The notes beneath the pieces are model-generated. The model was given only the letters and a program-made list of their open reading frames with translations, did no database searches and was not told where the DNA came from. A stretch of DNA of 64,000 nucleotides. Origin: Zygnema cylindricum (lineage: Eukaryota > Streptophyta > Zygnematophyceae > Zygnematales > Zygnemataceae). Below, piece by piece: positions 43,850 through 55,817 of this stretch. The stretch's first letter is position 1. Every line of letters starts with the position of its first letter. The translations under genes and the position numbers were made by a program. The stretch spans positions 62,001-126,000 of the forward strand of contig JBBHKE010003466.1 in the NCBI GenBank assembly GCA_037447655.1, in the 5' to 3' direction.

Positions 43850-44394
43850 TTTTGTTCGGAAAAAAATATCGTTGTTTAAAATAGAATTTTGTGGTAAGAT
43901 GTGGTTTCAGGTGTGAAAACGTGATGTTGAGTGTGACATATGTAACAAAAGTGGAAACTTGCTCCAGGGAGGGAATAGAAGAAACATGTTGGTTATTTAA
44001 AGTTTCGTATTATCTTTGCAGATAATAATAATGGCTATACATAAACAAAATTTGAAACACACTTTAAAAAGCCCGTCAGGAGACTAGAGACGGCCTCATA
44101 TTCAGCATAGTAGGTAAATATACATTGTTTAAAAGGGATTTCTTTATTTCGTCTCTCTTAATGACATTTTCGGCAGTTGGTTTTCAATTCCGTAACGAGT
44201 AGGCGGACAGACATGAACCGCTCCAAGAGGTATTTGCCATGGAGGTCCAAATTTAGAATGTCCAGACAGCTGTAAAGAAAGGAAATATGTACATCCCTAA
44301 AAGCGTCAAGTTTCGCACGATTAAAATACTGTAGCGCTGCACATCATATCGCCATGTGCACGATATTCTACTATACACAGCAGGCAGCGGTCGC

Positions 44395-44533
44395 AATCGG
44401 GTACCCGAATCCGTACCCGATCCACAACCGACCGGCCGCGTCGGATCCGGAACGGATTCGGGTGCAGAATTTTGGAGGCCGGCCGGGTTCGACCGGGTGA
44501 TACAGGAAAAACAAAATCGGGTACGGCCGGGTA
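44395..44533 (-). mobile_element. Truncated copy of the 44874-45050 MITE, inverted
   Basis: Starting at CAGCGGTCGCAATCGGGTAC it aligns with the reverse complement of 44874-45050 through the GGATCCGGAA and GGCCGGCCG blocks, then stops near GTACGGCCGGGT without a right terminus. Confidence 0.7.
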
Positions 44534-44873
44534 AGCAAAAAACGAAAAAAAATGAGGGTTTCGTAGGTACGTTCCACTACAGTACTGTAGTATCCATACT
44601 ATCCAGCATTATTGTACTTTGTACTCTTGGTATCATAGAAGGTATAAGGGAGATGTACCACTAATTTTGTACTTATTCGAGTACAGGTGGGTACGGATAG
44701 TCGCGGGAAATCAAGTTTTGGTTAACTTTTTTTTCGTAAACGCGTATCGGGTACCAGGTAACAATTTAGGAGCGCGACATAACCCGGCCGGGTTTCGGGT
44801 GTTCAGATTTTGAAAAAAAAAAATTGTCGGTTTCGGGTATCAAAAATCTTGACTTTTGCGACCTTACTATCGT

Positions 44874-45050
44874 CAGAGGTCACAATCGGGTACCCAAATC
44901 TGGCCGTACCCGATTTTTTTTTATTTTTTTAAATCACCCCGCCGAATCCGGCCGGCCCCCCAAAATTTGGCACCCGAATCCATTCCGGATCCGGCGTGGC
45001 CGGCCAGGTACGGATCAGGTACAGATTTGGGTACCCGATTGTGACCTCTA
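44874..45050. mobile_element. 177-bp hAT-like MITE with long termini
   Basis: The outer termini CAGAGGTCACAATCGGGTAC and its inverted partner ending at 45050 pair over about 27 bp with only the outermost base differing. Flanks ACTATCGT (44866-44873) and ACTATCGC (45051-45058) are an 8-bp duplication with one change. A GC-rich centre (GGCCGGCC words) sits in AT-rich surroundings. Confidence 0.8.
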
Positions 45051-45279
45051 ACTATCGCCTAGTGAGATATCGTAAAGCTTTTACTTCACATCCATGATAT
45101 ATATCAAATATTGGATTCACTCTGCTTCTTGAAGTTTTCCGTACTTTTCCATGTATTACCTGTTTAAAGTAAACTTGTCCACAGCATGCGGTGCTGTACT
45201 GTTGTTCAAAAATTCAATCATACAAGTTTTGTACTAGCGTTACTAGAAACTGGGCACATTGGCCGTTGCTGTTAGGTTT

Positions 45280-45450
45280 ATATGCGTGCAAGTGCGTCTG
45301 AGTGTGTGTAAGTGTGCCATGTAAGGGCGTGTACATGTGCGTGTTAGTGCGCGTAGGTGCGTGTGAGTTTGTGTGGGTGTATGTGTTGTTTGTATCTGCA
45401 TGTGCGTGTAAGTGAGTGTAGGTACGCGTGCGTGCGTGCGTGTATGTGTG
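45280..45450. repeat. Imperfect TG/CG microsatellite
   Basis: About 170 bases of GTGTG, GTGCGTG and GTAAGTG words with a clean GCGTGCGTGCGTG core near 45427-45440. Alternating purine-pyrimidine sequence of this sort can adopt Z-DNA. Confidence 0.8.
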
Positions 45451-46924
45451 TTAATAATGGCACTAATTTGGCTGCAACTTCCATTTGGCTGAAAATTATA
45501 ACATAGTTGAACAACACTATTTAAGGAAGTGGACTACACTCTGCCACGTCTCCTTGCGCTAAATTAGTATGATACATTAAAATTTTATATCTAATGGGTA
45601 GTGCAGTGAGGCAACCGGACAAAAAAATTTGCTCGTACGTGTTCCTCTTTCGAATTTTGTTTTTTTCTTTCCCTTAGCTTTCTAGCATGGTGACTTTCTT
45701 CCTTTCTTTCCTTTCTTTCCTTTCTCCCCTCTCACTGTCTATATTTCTTCCTCTCTATCTTTCCTCCTTTCTAAAATTCTACTTGTGCGAATTTTACCCA
45801 AATGCAATACATATTCGCACTTTTGAACTCAGCTAAAAACGTAATTGCGAATGGGCTTACTGACATGAGGAATGATACTACATTTCCATGTCGACATTAC
45901 ACTCCGGCCTCGTTTTTATTCAATTTTCACTCCGGTCTCCATGGCCTCCTTCATTTGTTTCCAGTTGTAAAACTCGTACCTTCATTCGCTTAGAAACAAA
46001 CAGAGAACAACATCCGCAGAACAAGGCACAATGAACACAGGAGCTGCAATTGGAAAAATTATGTCTATTGAATGTGAACAAAGGATTAACAACAGCGTGA
46101 ACAACTTTTAGCTACTCAAGTGCAACTTCGAGTTGGAGGAACGCATCTACATTGTGATTAAATCAGAATTACATTCAGCTAAAGAGGTACACCATGTTCC
46201 TTACCACATTTTTTATTTTTGTTTTACCACTTAAATCAATTTCTCTTCCTGCAAACATGACCAACACCTCTTGACAAAAAGCTCATTGAAATGTGAGGAT
46301 CTTCCCCCACCTTCTCAACTTTCGGATTAACCACCCGCCAAGGTGTGTTGACAGAAGGTAATTTTAGGAAACAGCATTAACGCTAATGACGGTACAGGAT
46401 GCACAGCCATCTTTATCTACACACTGCCTTAACTTGGGGCAAATCACCAATTTCTTGGTTCCTTTCTTCCATAAATCTTTCAATGTCAGAACGATTTCAA
46501 GCAGCAGCATCTTTCAGGTAACTACCATTTTCCAGCACAAGTTCAAACACCAAAAACATACATCATTGCAGAAAAAAAATACGCTCGAGGATGAGAAAAA
46601 CATAAAGAAACGTCACTTTTGCATTCTAGTAAAGACAAAATTTGCAAAATTGAGGAGTGCTGCGTTTTTACAGCACTACAGCTGACAAATGAATAGTTGT
46701 AAAGTTCTATATCCGCAAGATCCGCTAGGCAGAAGGCAGAAGCTCATAAAGTGCCATAGGTCCACGTTTCTATGCCTACTTCTGAAGGAGGTCAAATCGA
46801 CCTACCAGGATAAATTGGCAATGTCATTACGGAAAAAAAAGGGACTAGATTTAACCTAACCGGCCAAATGACCGAAAGTCAAATTGCTGAATCAGAATCA
46901 ACACCTTCCTCCCTCGCCCTATTG

Positions 46925-49900
46925 TCATTCTTGAGGAATAGGCACTGCCAGCGATAGGCAATCCAAGTGAGGCTTTGTGAATATGTCGACCGCAGATACA
47001 GCCGTGGATACCTGTACCTTTTTGATTCTTGTCCCAGTGTGCTGCGGCCCGCTAGAGATATTCTGACTCCTAACACCTACATGCTTAGGAATAACTCTTC
47101 CGTTCAAATTCCTTCCGTTCAAATTCTTCCTGGTATTTGCCAGTGATCTTGTCGCATTGCTGGAGTTTCTAACAGAAGCAGGAACGCTGACTGAGAGAGT
47201 GGGACCTCGTCGCGCCCTAACAAAAGACTCTACAATAAGAGATTCGGGCTCAGACTGAGTTGCCTTAACTGCTCCCTGAGAAGTGGGAATACTGGTAGTA
47301 GGAGCTGCAAGACTTCCAGTTCTAGGGTTCACACCATGTTGTGATTTCCACGGAAGCTGCAAACCAGCCAAGGCTTTTGCAGTTTCTTGCATCACATGGT
47401 GAAAGCCAATCTGTACGCAGAAACACAAGAAAAAGAAAATAATAAACTGAGGATTCAGAAGGGAAAAAAAAAAAACAAGAAACGGAAAACAGAAAACTGG
47501 AAAACATATATTTCAAAAAACCAAAACACGCAACACAAAAAACCATCAGCTTTGAAAAACGAGTAAGATATTTAGACGGAACTGCAAGTTTGCTCTTAAG
47601 ACACATGGAGAAAGCAAAGAAGGCTTCTTGATAGGGCTCTCTACAGAAACTGGAACAGGTTAAACCTACAATCAGAATTCTTATCACGGCATTTTACCTC
47701 TAGCTTACATCCCATAAACAACAAACGACTGCAAAAAGAAAAAGCCCGGGAGAAATGAAAATTGAAGAAAAGCAAATGGTCAATACCTGAGAGGCCATTG
47801 AAAGGGATGCAAATACTGTTGGGAATGGCAGTGGGGGTCCAGAACTTCCCACTTTCCGTTGTGCCAATTCCTCTCTCATTGCTTCATGATCAGCAAAGGC
47901 TACCTTTCCAAAACTTCGTGGTTTTTTATCCTCCTCATCCTCCTCATCCTCTTCTTCATCCTCCTTCCCAGCATCAGGTTTCTCCTCCTCAACCACCTGG
48001 ATATCCTCTTCCTGAGGTTCAGAATCTTCCTCCTCCTCCTCTTCTCCCTCTGCCTCTTCTTCCTCTCCCGACAATATACTTTCCGCTTGTGCAGCTAAAG
48101 CCTTCAGTCGCTCACGAAACGTGTCATCCTGTAATTCCAATTCTTTTGCAATTTCCTCCTGTCTTGTGATCCTCTCAGCCATCTCCTGCTCATGAGCCTC
48201 CTGAATCTTTTCCTTCACAGCATCCCCTTTAGCTTCCAGTTTAGCTTTGCGAAGAGCATCCTCTTTCGCCCATTGCTGCTGTTTTCTCTTCCTTTTACGC
48301 TCTATCTCTTGCAATTTCTGAGCCACGGTCTTCGGTTCTCCATCCACTTCCTCCTCCTCCTCCTCCTCCATCGGTTTGTCCTCCATGAACTCCTTGAAAC
48401 CTAAGGGAAGTGGTTGGATTGTTGTTGGGTCAAACTTTTCACCCCTGTTCCAATCAACAAAAGGGCAAAAGTTTCTTAGAAGCATGGGGCACATTCACAT
48501 TTGACCAGCAAAAGCTCCATCTTCCCAAAACTTATAGTTTCCAAAACCATAAATAATGATTGCAAAAACATGCTTAAGCTTCTTTTATACAGGAAATGTT
48601 GCCTTCAAACCAGCCACAACACATTTCCCTCCTCCAAGTCATTTTAGAAATAGTTGCAACTTTTCCAAAAAAAAAGTAATTTCCATGAGAAAAACACACA
48701 AAACTACAAGGCAACAACTTCAATTCCACCCGGAATAAAGAAACATATGAATGTACAGCATAATAGCAATAGCGTATACAATATATTAGCGATTTACAAT
48801 TGAAAAACACGATGTCTTGGTGAAGCTTCCACCAATTGCAAAGACAAGAAAAGGGGACAGTGCAGCCTATTTTGACATGAAACCTCCCCAAGAATCAAAC
48901 ACCACATTAATGCTCAGCACAGCCTCAAAAGCAGTCATGTGGAATTTAATCCCATAACCTTCATAAAATTAACAAATCTAAAGAAAATGCTTACGGTGCA
49001 TAAGGCTGAACAAAGAAGCGTAGATGGCCATCCTTGTCTTCTGCCCAATTAATAATTTGTCTTGACGGCACATGCAGAAGAACTTTCCCTTGCATGTCCT
49101 TCCTTGACATGATTTTGTCTTCGTTCGTCAAACGACCCTCACGGTTCGGTGTATTGCCAAGAACAACAAACTCATCTTCTGCTTACCCATGCCCCAACGT
49201 AGCTATGAGCATCTTATTCACTCTGATATTCGACGATTTTTAGACAGGAAGGAATAAGACTAATGGGAATCACAAACCTGGACAATGTCCACTCCCAGAC
49301 AAGCGAAACGTTATTTTATGTTACTGATTTGTACCAAGGACTAACATGAATGAGAAGAGAGGCTTGTAATTTTAAGATGCTGTTGAAATTCCCTTGAAAT
49401 ACACATTTGCTTGTTTCATCTTCTGCTCCAACGGAGGCCTTCACACTTCGACAAACTACCAGTGAGCAGAGCCCAACATTAAGAAAAGAAATTGAGGTAC
49501 ACAATTCAGGTACCTTTTTCCCAAATGTGTGAAAGTTCTGGTGGCATAGGGATACGCAATGGAGCCTGAGTAAAAGAATTGAGCCACGATTCACGCTCTG
49601 AGTCGACCTCGTCCACATACTTACTCCAAGCAGTAGGTACCTGCAGTACTTTCAGAAACATTCTCAGTCATTAATTGCTGACAACCTCAGGGAGCTCTGA
49701 CGAGATAGCCTTAGTGAGAGAAAACACCGTAAAATATTGTAGCTGCAGCACAAGGCATAGTATATGATCCTGACAACACTTCCACAAGCAACGGAGATCA
49801 GCTGATTAATGCTTGGTGATATGTCAATATCATTCCAGAAATTGCCTTGGTTAATAGAGTTCACAGACAAACACAGACTTACTTTAAACGCCTAGTTCAG

Positions 49901-52900
49901 GAGCAAGACCTAAACATTAACACATCAGGTTCTTTTACAAAACTGATCAATCCCACACAGAAATCCAATCTTTTAGGCATGGAACATTTGCCAGTAACGC
50001 AAGTTGATATTTGTATGCAACAATCTTGGTCTCCATGGCTCAGAAGTATACCGGATGAAACTCATTAATGAAGCCAGGTGCCATCCACATGTCCTCGTCC
50101 TCATACATATAAGGGTGAGAAGGGTCTGTGTAGGGACCCCTGACTTCCCGAACCACTGCACTCACGAGAAAAAATTTAGAACATGTTTTCAAACACAAGT
50201 TCATAGAAAAGGTTGAAACCAGTTGACATTCTGTTGATTCATAGTCAATAATGATAAAAGAGGACAAAAAATGAATATATTTGTCACATCCAGCAATACT
50301 ATGAAATGGGCTATTGAAAACTATTTCTTCCCCTCTGAGACAGGAGCCCTTTACACAACACATTTTATTTCGTGGGGCGAAAAACTTACTGCCATCAGGT
50401 TTATTGGTGAACATTCGTGCCTTTGATGCTGCCACCTCTGCCATTGCTGCATGAAACTGCCAATCCAGCAAAAAACTGCTTTTGTTTATAAACACTACAT
50501 CATACTTTGGATCTCTTGGAAACGTCTGAACCATATTCCTGGCTCTTCCTGACTACATTCATGACCATGAGATGGGGGTCTAATACATTCATTTTCATCT
50601 TTTTATCTTTGAAAGAGTCATAGACACCGAGCAGACGCAAACCATTAAGCTAATACAAAGACATAGAAACAAAAAAATCAGTGGTAACCTACTCTTTCTA
50701 AAAGTAAATGGTGTAAACCCTGTCATGAAAAACCACAGAAAAGCAGAAAAGGGTCCTATGCCTCTAGATGTGTCAGTATTTCCTTGTCAGACATGTCTTG
50801 TTGATACCATCTAGTACAATTAGCATCATTACACCCATTCTGTGCAAAAAATTGAAGGGTATTTCGAGCAAAGACTGAATAAAGCAGCTTCCTCAGTGAT
50901 AAAAGAACAACATAGCCACACTTTTCATTTTAAATCAATTACATAGTCATAAATGCTACTTTTGATGTCTAGTCCGATATTTAGGATGCCAATATCTTCA
51001 ATGCAATTATAGAAAACACAACTTCGAGTTCAGATGGCCCATTCCCCCATTCCTTCCAAGGACAAGGGCTGTGACCGGAACTATGCAACTTCAATCCTAA
51101 AATAAGAATCCGACTTTGAGATGTGTTCCTAAATTTCTGTGGTGATAGCGTTAGTACACACGCAAAATTTTAGACAACCAAAACTGTTTCTTGAAACTCA
51201 GGTATTACATAAGAGAACGCACAATGTGTCAATTTGTGGTTTAATTCCATTCCGTGTGTAATCCGTGTCTGCATAAACAGCTGCTCACACGTCGCGGTTC
51301 ATAAGGAAAAATAATCCTTCATTCAGTCTAAGTAACGACCAGATGTCTTCTTGAAGCTCAACAATTCAATCAAAGAAAAATAGCCCTGAACCGGGTCCTC
51401 GAGTGACATGAAGGGTGATAACAGGACTTATAGAAAGTTAAAATGTTTCCAGTGGGAATGGGCTATGAGTCTTGACTTACAGCAGAAGTCTCTGCATCAC
51501 ACTCCGCAGGATCAGCAAGAAGTTCTCCAAAGTACCACTTGCCCTGAAGAACCAGCCAGATTGAAAATGACAGTAAGCATTCTGCCCACACCAGAATCAG
51601 CTGAATGCAGATTAAATTCGCAACGTCAGACTTTTTCCATTAGCCTGAAGTCAACCAGAGATGCATTCAAGCAACAAGACAAGAGCTCCCTTCACAATTC
51701 TCAGATTCTGCATGAATTTTTTAAGTGCATTGGTTTATAAGCCCAAAAATCATACCCAAATCATCCGGCCATTAAGTTCATACACTCCACATCCATGCAT
51801 ACGATTCTGTTTCATCTCTCCAGCATATTTGTACCGACCCTTCGGCCTGCCATCAAACACGGCCAAACATAATTAGAAAGTCAATGGGGCCCTTATGCTT
51901 GAGGTAACGTATTCCATTGGGTAAGCTTTACCACCTATTATAACAGTAACCACATTGACCACTCCAAATAAAACATAGCATTTCCAAAACCTTCAACATC
52001 GCTCTCTTTCCCTGTTGAACAGCAGAGAAAAACTCTTTACTGACAAAAATTCTTGTTGTCCTTCACATAATGCATGAGTGAAAAAGGTACAATCGACTTC
52101 GGTAGTAACAGGATAAAGTCAAATTCCAGGTAACTAATCTGACGCACACTTTTTCCATAACAGGATACAAAAAAGGGGAGTTGGGTTCTTACGGAGTGCG
52201 ACCATAGAGTTTCTTCCAAAAGGGATGGTCCTCAAACGAAACCTTCTGGTCATAAGGTGACACCTTTAAATGATTGGGCATTTCGTCTACAGAAGAATAC
52301 TTTTGGCGTGCCTGGGCAATTGCATCTAGGTCTTCCAATTCCATTTTCAGCAACTCACGTTCTTCTGGGGGGAGGAACTTGTCTTCAAATGCCTCGCCTT
52401 CTTTTGCGGCCAGCCTGCATCATAGAAGTGATTGCAACTAATAAAAAGTTCCCGAAGAAAAAAAAAAACGTTCTTGATAACAACAACCTGTCTTAGGTTG
52501 CAGTGGACAAGGGCACAAGGGAAAAATGACAGGAAAGGGCGGCACTGTTAAAAAATGAAGAAGCTTTACATCGATGAACATATAAAACTTATGTTTGATA
52601 TGGTTTGATACCAATCAACAATCCTTCATATCATCATGATTTTAAGCCCGCAAACATGAGCGCCCTAAAGATCAGAGGAATTCACATAAGGGGCTCACAT
52701 AAGGGCCACAATGCGATAAGCTGTAAACCAGAAGCATCAGCTTTTGAATGGTACGCTGTAAATTGCTACTAGAGTAAGAAATAAATAGCATGAGGTCTGT
52801 TTGATGCTATTAATCCTGATTTCGTTAAGGATGAACTGCTTAGAATCTGTGTTAAAAAAACAGCAATTAGAACTATTAAACACTATTTTGTGACCGGAGG

Positions 52901-55817
52901 CAAAAAAAAAAAACAGAACTGTTGACTCTAATAGCAATTCACGGTGTACCCTTCATATTTTTCCCACCTATTGAGTACAGACCTCAGCCGTACCAAAAAA
53001 TTATGGCCTCAGCAGCACTCTCCAGCTAACTCCAGCTAATTAATGTCGCCAGCAAACTCTAAAACATAGAAAAGACCTACACATGAAAGAAACAGGCATA
53101 TTTCAAATGACTTACTTTGAATCTGGAGCAGGAACACGCTTGGGAATGTCAACAGTAAGGACTCCATGACCCTGCATTGCATTCTGCACCCATTCTCCTT
53201 CATACCTGCAACCAAAAGGGGATACACTTGAATCAATTGTTGCACTATGTGCCCTATGTGCACAGGCTGGCTGAATCTTCGAATAACATGCAGGTTTCAT
53301 CCTAAATATTGGAAAAGTCAAGTCAAAAAACACCTAGGACATGGATTATGTAGGATGTCAACGCTAGTCAAAGTCATTTACCAGAAAAAAAAAAGATTCT
53401 GATTAGTGGTACATCACAGCCCGATAATGAAACTCATGCACACTCAGAATCTTACTGGCCCATATGCAAAACAAAGTCACAAAAACTCGAAAAAAATAAA
53501 GAATTGAAGCTTATGTTGAAGTACAGCAGCAATAGAGCTCCCTTCTTAACAGGGCCAACAACAAATGGATTAAAAATATTCCAACCAAAGGACAAATGAC
53601 AGCTGGTAGAAAGTCACATACTTGCAGAGATCTAGAGCGGTAGTATACACTCCTTTTCCTTGCGCCAAGTCATTCCATGATGTACCCTCATACCTGCATA
53701 CATAATGAGTCATCAGCCCAAATTGAGAACATTAGTCTACTACTAAAAGGCAGCTTCCACAAATAAATCACCTTAAGCATCTCATCCACTCACAACGAAT
53801 CAAAGGAAGGATCTGAAGGCCATAAAAATACCACAGAAACAATGCTCTTACGGTTCGTTACAAAGAGTATTGCACAATTCTTTACGACAAGAAATGCTCG
53901 CTTCATAGCTGACTTAGTAATTGTTCTAAAAGATTTTTGGTCTTGCAAGTACAGAAATTCCAGTTGTTTACCGCAAATCTGATTCAGCAAAAGGTACACC
54001 AGCAGGTGGACAGCTTGCATCTTGCATGAAGATCTACATGTAAAATAATCCTCTGCCAGAATTTGTGACTAAATGCAAAACATTTGGTCCTGACCACCTT
54101 TGGACACCAAAACAAAATGACAGCAATCTGTCTCGCTTCCAAATACTCCTCACATCTCCAGAAGAACAAAAACTGCTATACAATGAACACCCATGGTTAA
54201 CCTGCCAACATAATCACAGGATAATCGTAATATTTATCGAGGGTAAGAATGAACTTTTGGAAATTTCATAATGTAACCAAGCACAGAAAAAGCCTTCAAT
54301 GCACAAAGTGTCACTTACATAAGCCATCACTTACATAAAATGATACAGTTCCATCTTCACAGGCATCTCAACTACCAAACATACACTAGCATTATGAACC
54401 AAAAATGATAATCAGTGCTTACGTGGATCCATCTTGGAAGACGTAGCTGTCCCAGTCCAAAAACTCTTCTTCCATCTCCAATTCTCTGAGAACACCTTCG
54501 GCTCCAATGATTGCATCGTCATCATCGGGAATAGGAGGCAGCGGCCTTCGGAATGGCACATAGGCCTCAGGAGTACGAATCTCCTTGGGAATCTGCTTTT
54601 TGGTGCGTTTCTTCCCTCTCCTTCGCCTAAACCTGAAAAGGAGACAACGGACAACGGGAAATGGACATGCATAAGAGCATATATCTTGTTGCTGGTAAGG
54701 GCAATGGCAAGGCGTCTGAGTTCCTACAAAAACGGTCAGAATACAAGGATTTAAGCGAGATACAAAAAGCACCAATTACATTCGCTCTTCACTGTAAGAT
54801 GCCATGGAAGTCAAGATATTAAATGTGACCGTGATCGCGATTGTGAAGATCAACCCATAAATAACTCAACCCATAAGTAACAACTCTATGCTACAGCTCT
54901 AAGCCAAACATAAGACACTTTGATAAACAGCTCGATGATGAATGGCTTGGCTGTGATTTCCTGATGTCTTCAAGCTAACTAAACTATAAACTCAAGTTAA
55001 ATATCTTGAAAAGCAAAACCATCGATGCTTGCCTGTTGAAAAATGTGCGATAAAATCTGTGATTGATAACACATTTCCAGAAATATTGTCAAACAATCAG
55101 CTATCCATTTTAAAATTTTAACAAAAAAAGTTCCGGACAAGGGCCATTAAGCAAAATGTGACGGGACTAGTTTTCCTCAATTTCGAGTGCAATACAGCTT
55201 GATATGATCTTCACAAGTTTGACACAATAATGATGGGTTTGGTCTTATGGGGTAGCCACCAAAATCAGAAACGAATTAAACATTTCATGAACCTGGGAAG
55301 AGAAGCTTCTGAAGTACCTGGAAGTTCTCTGACGATCTTCGTCATCTTCACCAGCATCACTTTCGATGCCAGTGATTCCCAAATGTGGATCATAGAACAT
55401 GTTGGTAGCATTGTCCGGTGGATCAATCCATTCTTCATCAAGATCTCCTTCTGTCCAGCCTTCTTTGTCACGGCCAATATCCTCCCATGCTTCCTCGTCC
55501 TCAACTGGACGCACTTCATCGTCATCATATGAACTGGTGCCTTTTGGTTTTACATTATAAATTTTCTCCAGTATTTCCCTTTCTTCCCGATGTAACTCAT
55601 CTTCCTGTCTCCGTGCCTCCGCCTGCTTCTTCCTCTCCTCCTCCTGTTTCTTTTCTATATTAGCTGGATCATATTCTGCCAAAATTGCATCAAAGTCTAT
55701 GGGAGCATCCAGGTCCTCTTCAGCCTGCTTCGCAACTCCATTGCCATCACTAACAACAGGCAGCACCTTATTTTCCTTGCCAGCTTCAGCTTTCTGTGAC
55801 CCTTCCTTCTTTGCCAT
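46925..55817 (-). CDS. TIC100: TIC100, MORN-repeat subunit of the chloroplast inner-envelope translocon
   Basis: TIC100 (EMB1211) is a subunit of the 1-MDa TIC complex with TIC20, TIC56 and TIC214. Thirteen exons, phases all closing: 55318-55817, 54423-54632, 53622-53693, 53116-53205, 52193-52414, 51756-51846, 51481-51543, 50390-50456, 50052-50155, 49514-49640, 48995-49178, 47787-48444, 46925-47410; 957 residues (Arabidopsis 871). The acidic N-terminus ends near the YVPFRRPLPPIPDDD motif. MORN repeats lie at about 238-284 (YEGTSWNDLAQGKGVY, YEGEWVQNAMQGHGVL) and 368-400 (YAGEMKQNRMHGCGVY). Then come the conserved LAEVAA-type block (MAEVAASKARMFTNKPDG), YEDEDMWMAPGFINEF and WLNSFTQAPLRIPMPPEL. 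Residues about 600-770 are a charged coiled coil with a Glu-rich tract. A Ser/Arg-rich tail ends the protein. A family A MITE lies in intron 4. Confidence 0.95.
52752..52948. mobile_element. Family A MITE in TIC100 intron 4
   Basis: 197 bp with TACGCTGTAAATTGCTACTA at the left and CTCTAATAGCAATTCACGGTGTA at the right, somewhat diverged. The intron (52415-53115) is one of the longer TIC100 introns, largely because of this insertion. Confidence 0.7.

Larger units (their letters stand above)
43850..46924. other. Intergenic 3.1 kb with hAT-like MITEs and microsatellites
   Basis: It holds the inverted pair of MITEs (44395-44533, 44874-45050), a TG-rich imperfect microsatellite (45280-45450) and a CTTTCTTTC run (about 45690-45730). 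No gene was recognised between 45450 and the TIC100 stop. Confidence 0.45.

Noticed and set aside
45862-45900. Peptide DTTFPCRH resembling part of the LUL RING exon
   Set aside because: Only about eight residues match, with one missing; neighbouring zinc ligands are absent and the DNA similarity is short. Probably chance, at most a tiny relic.
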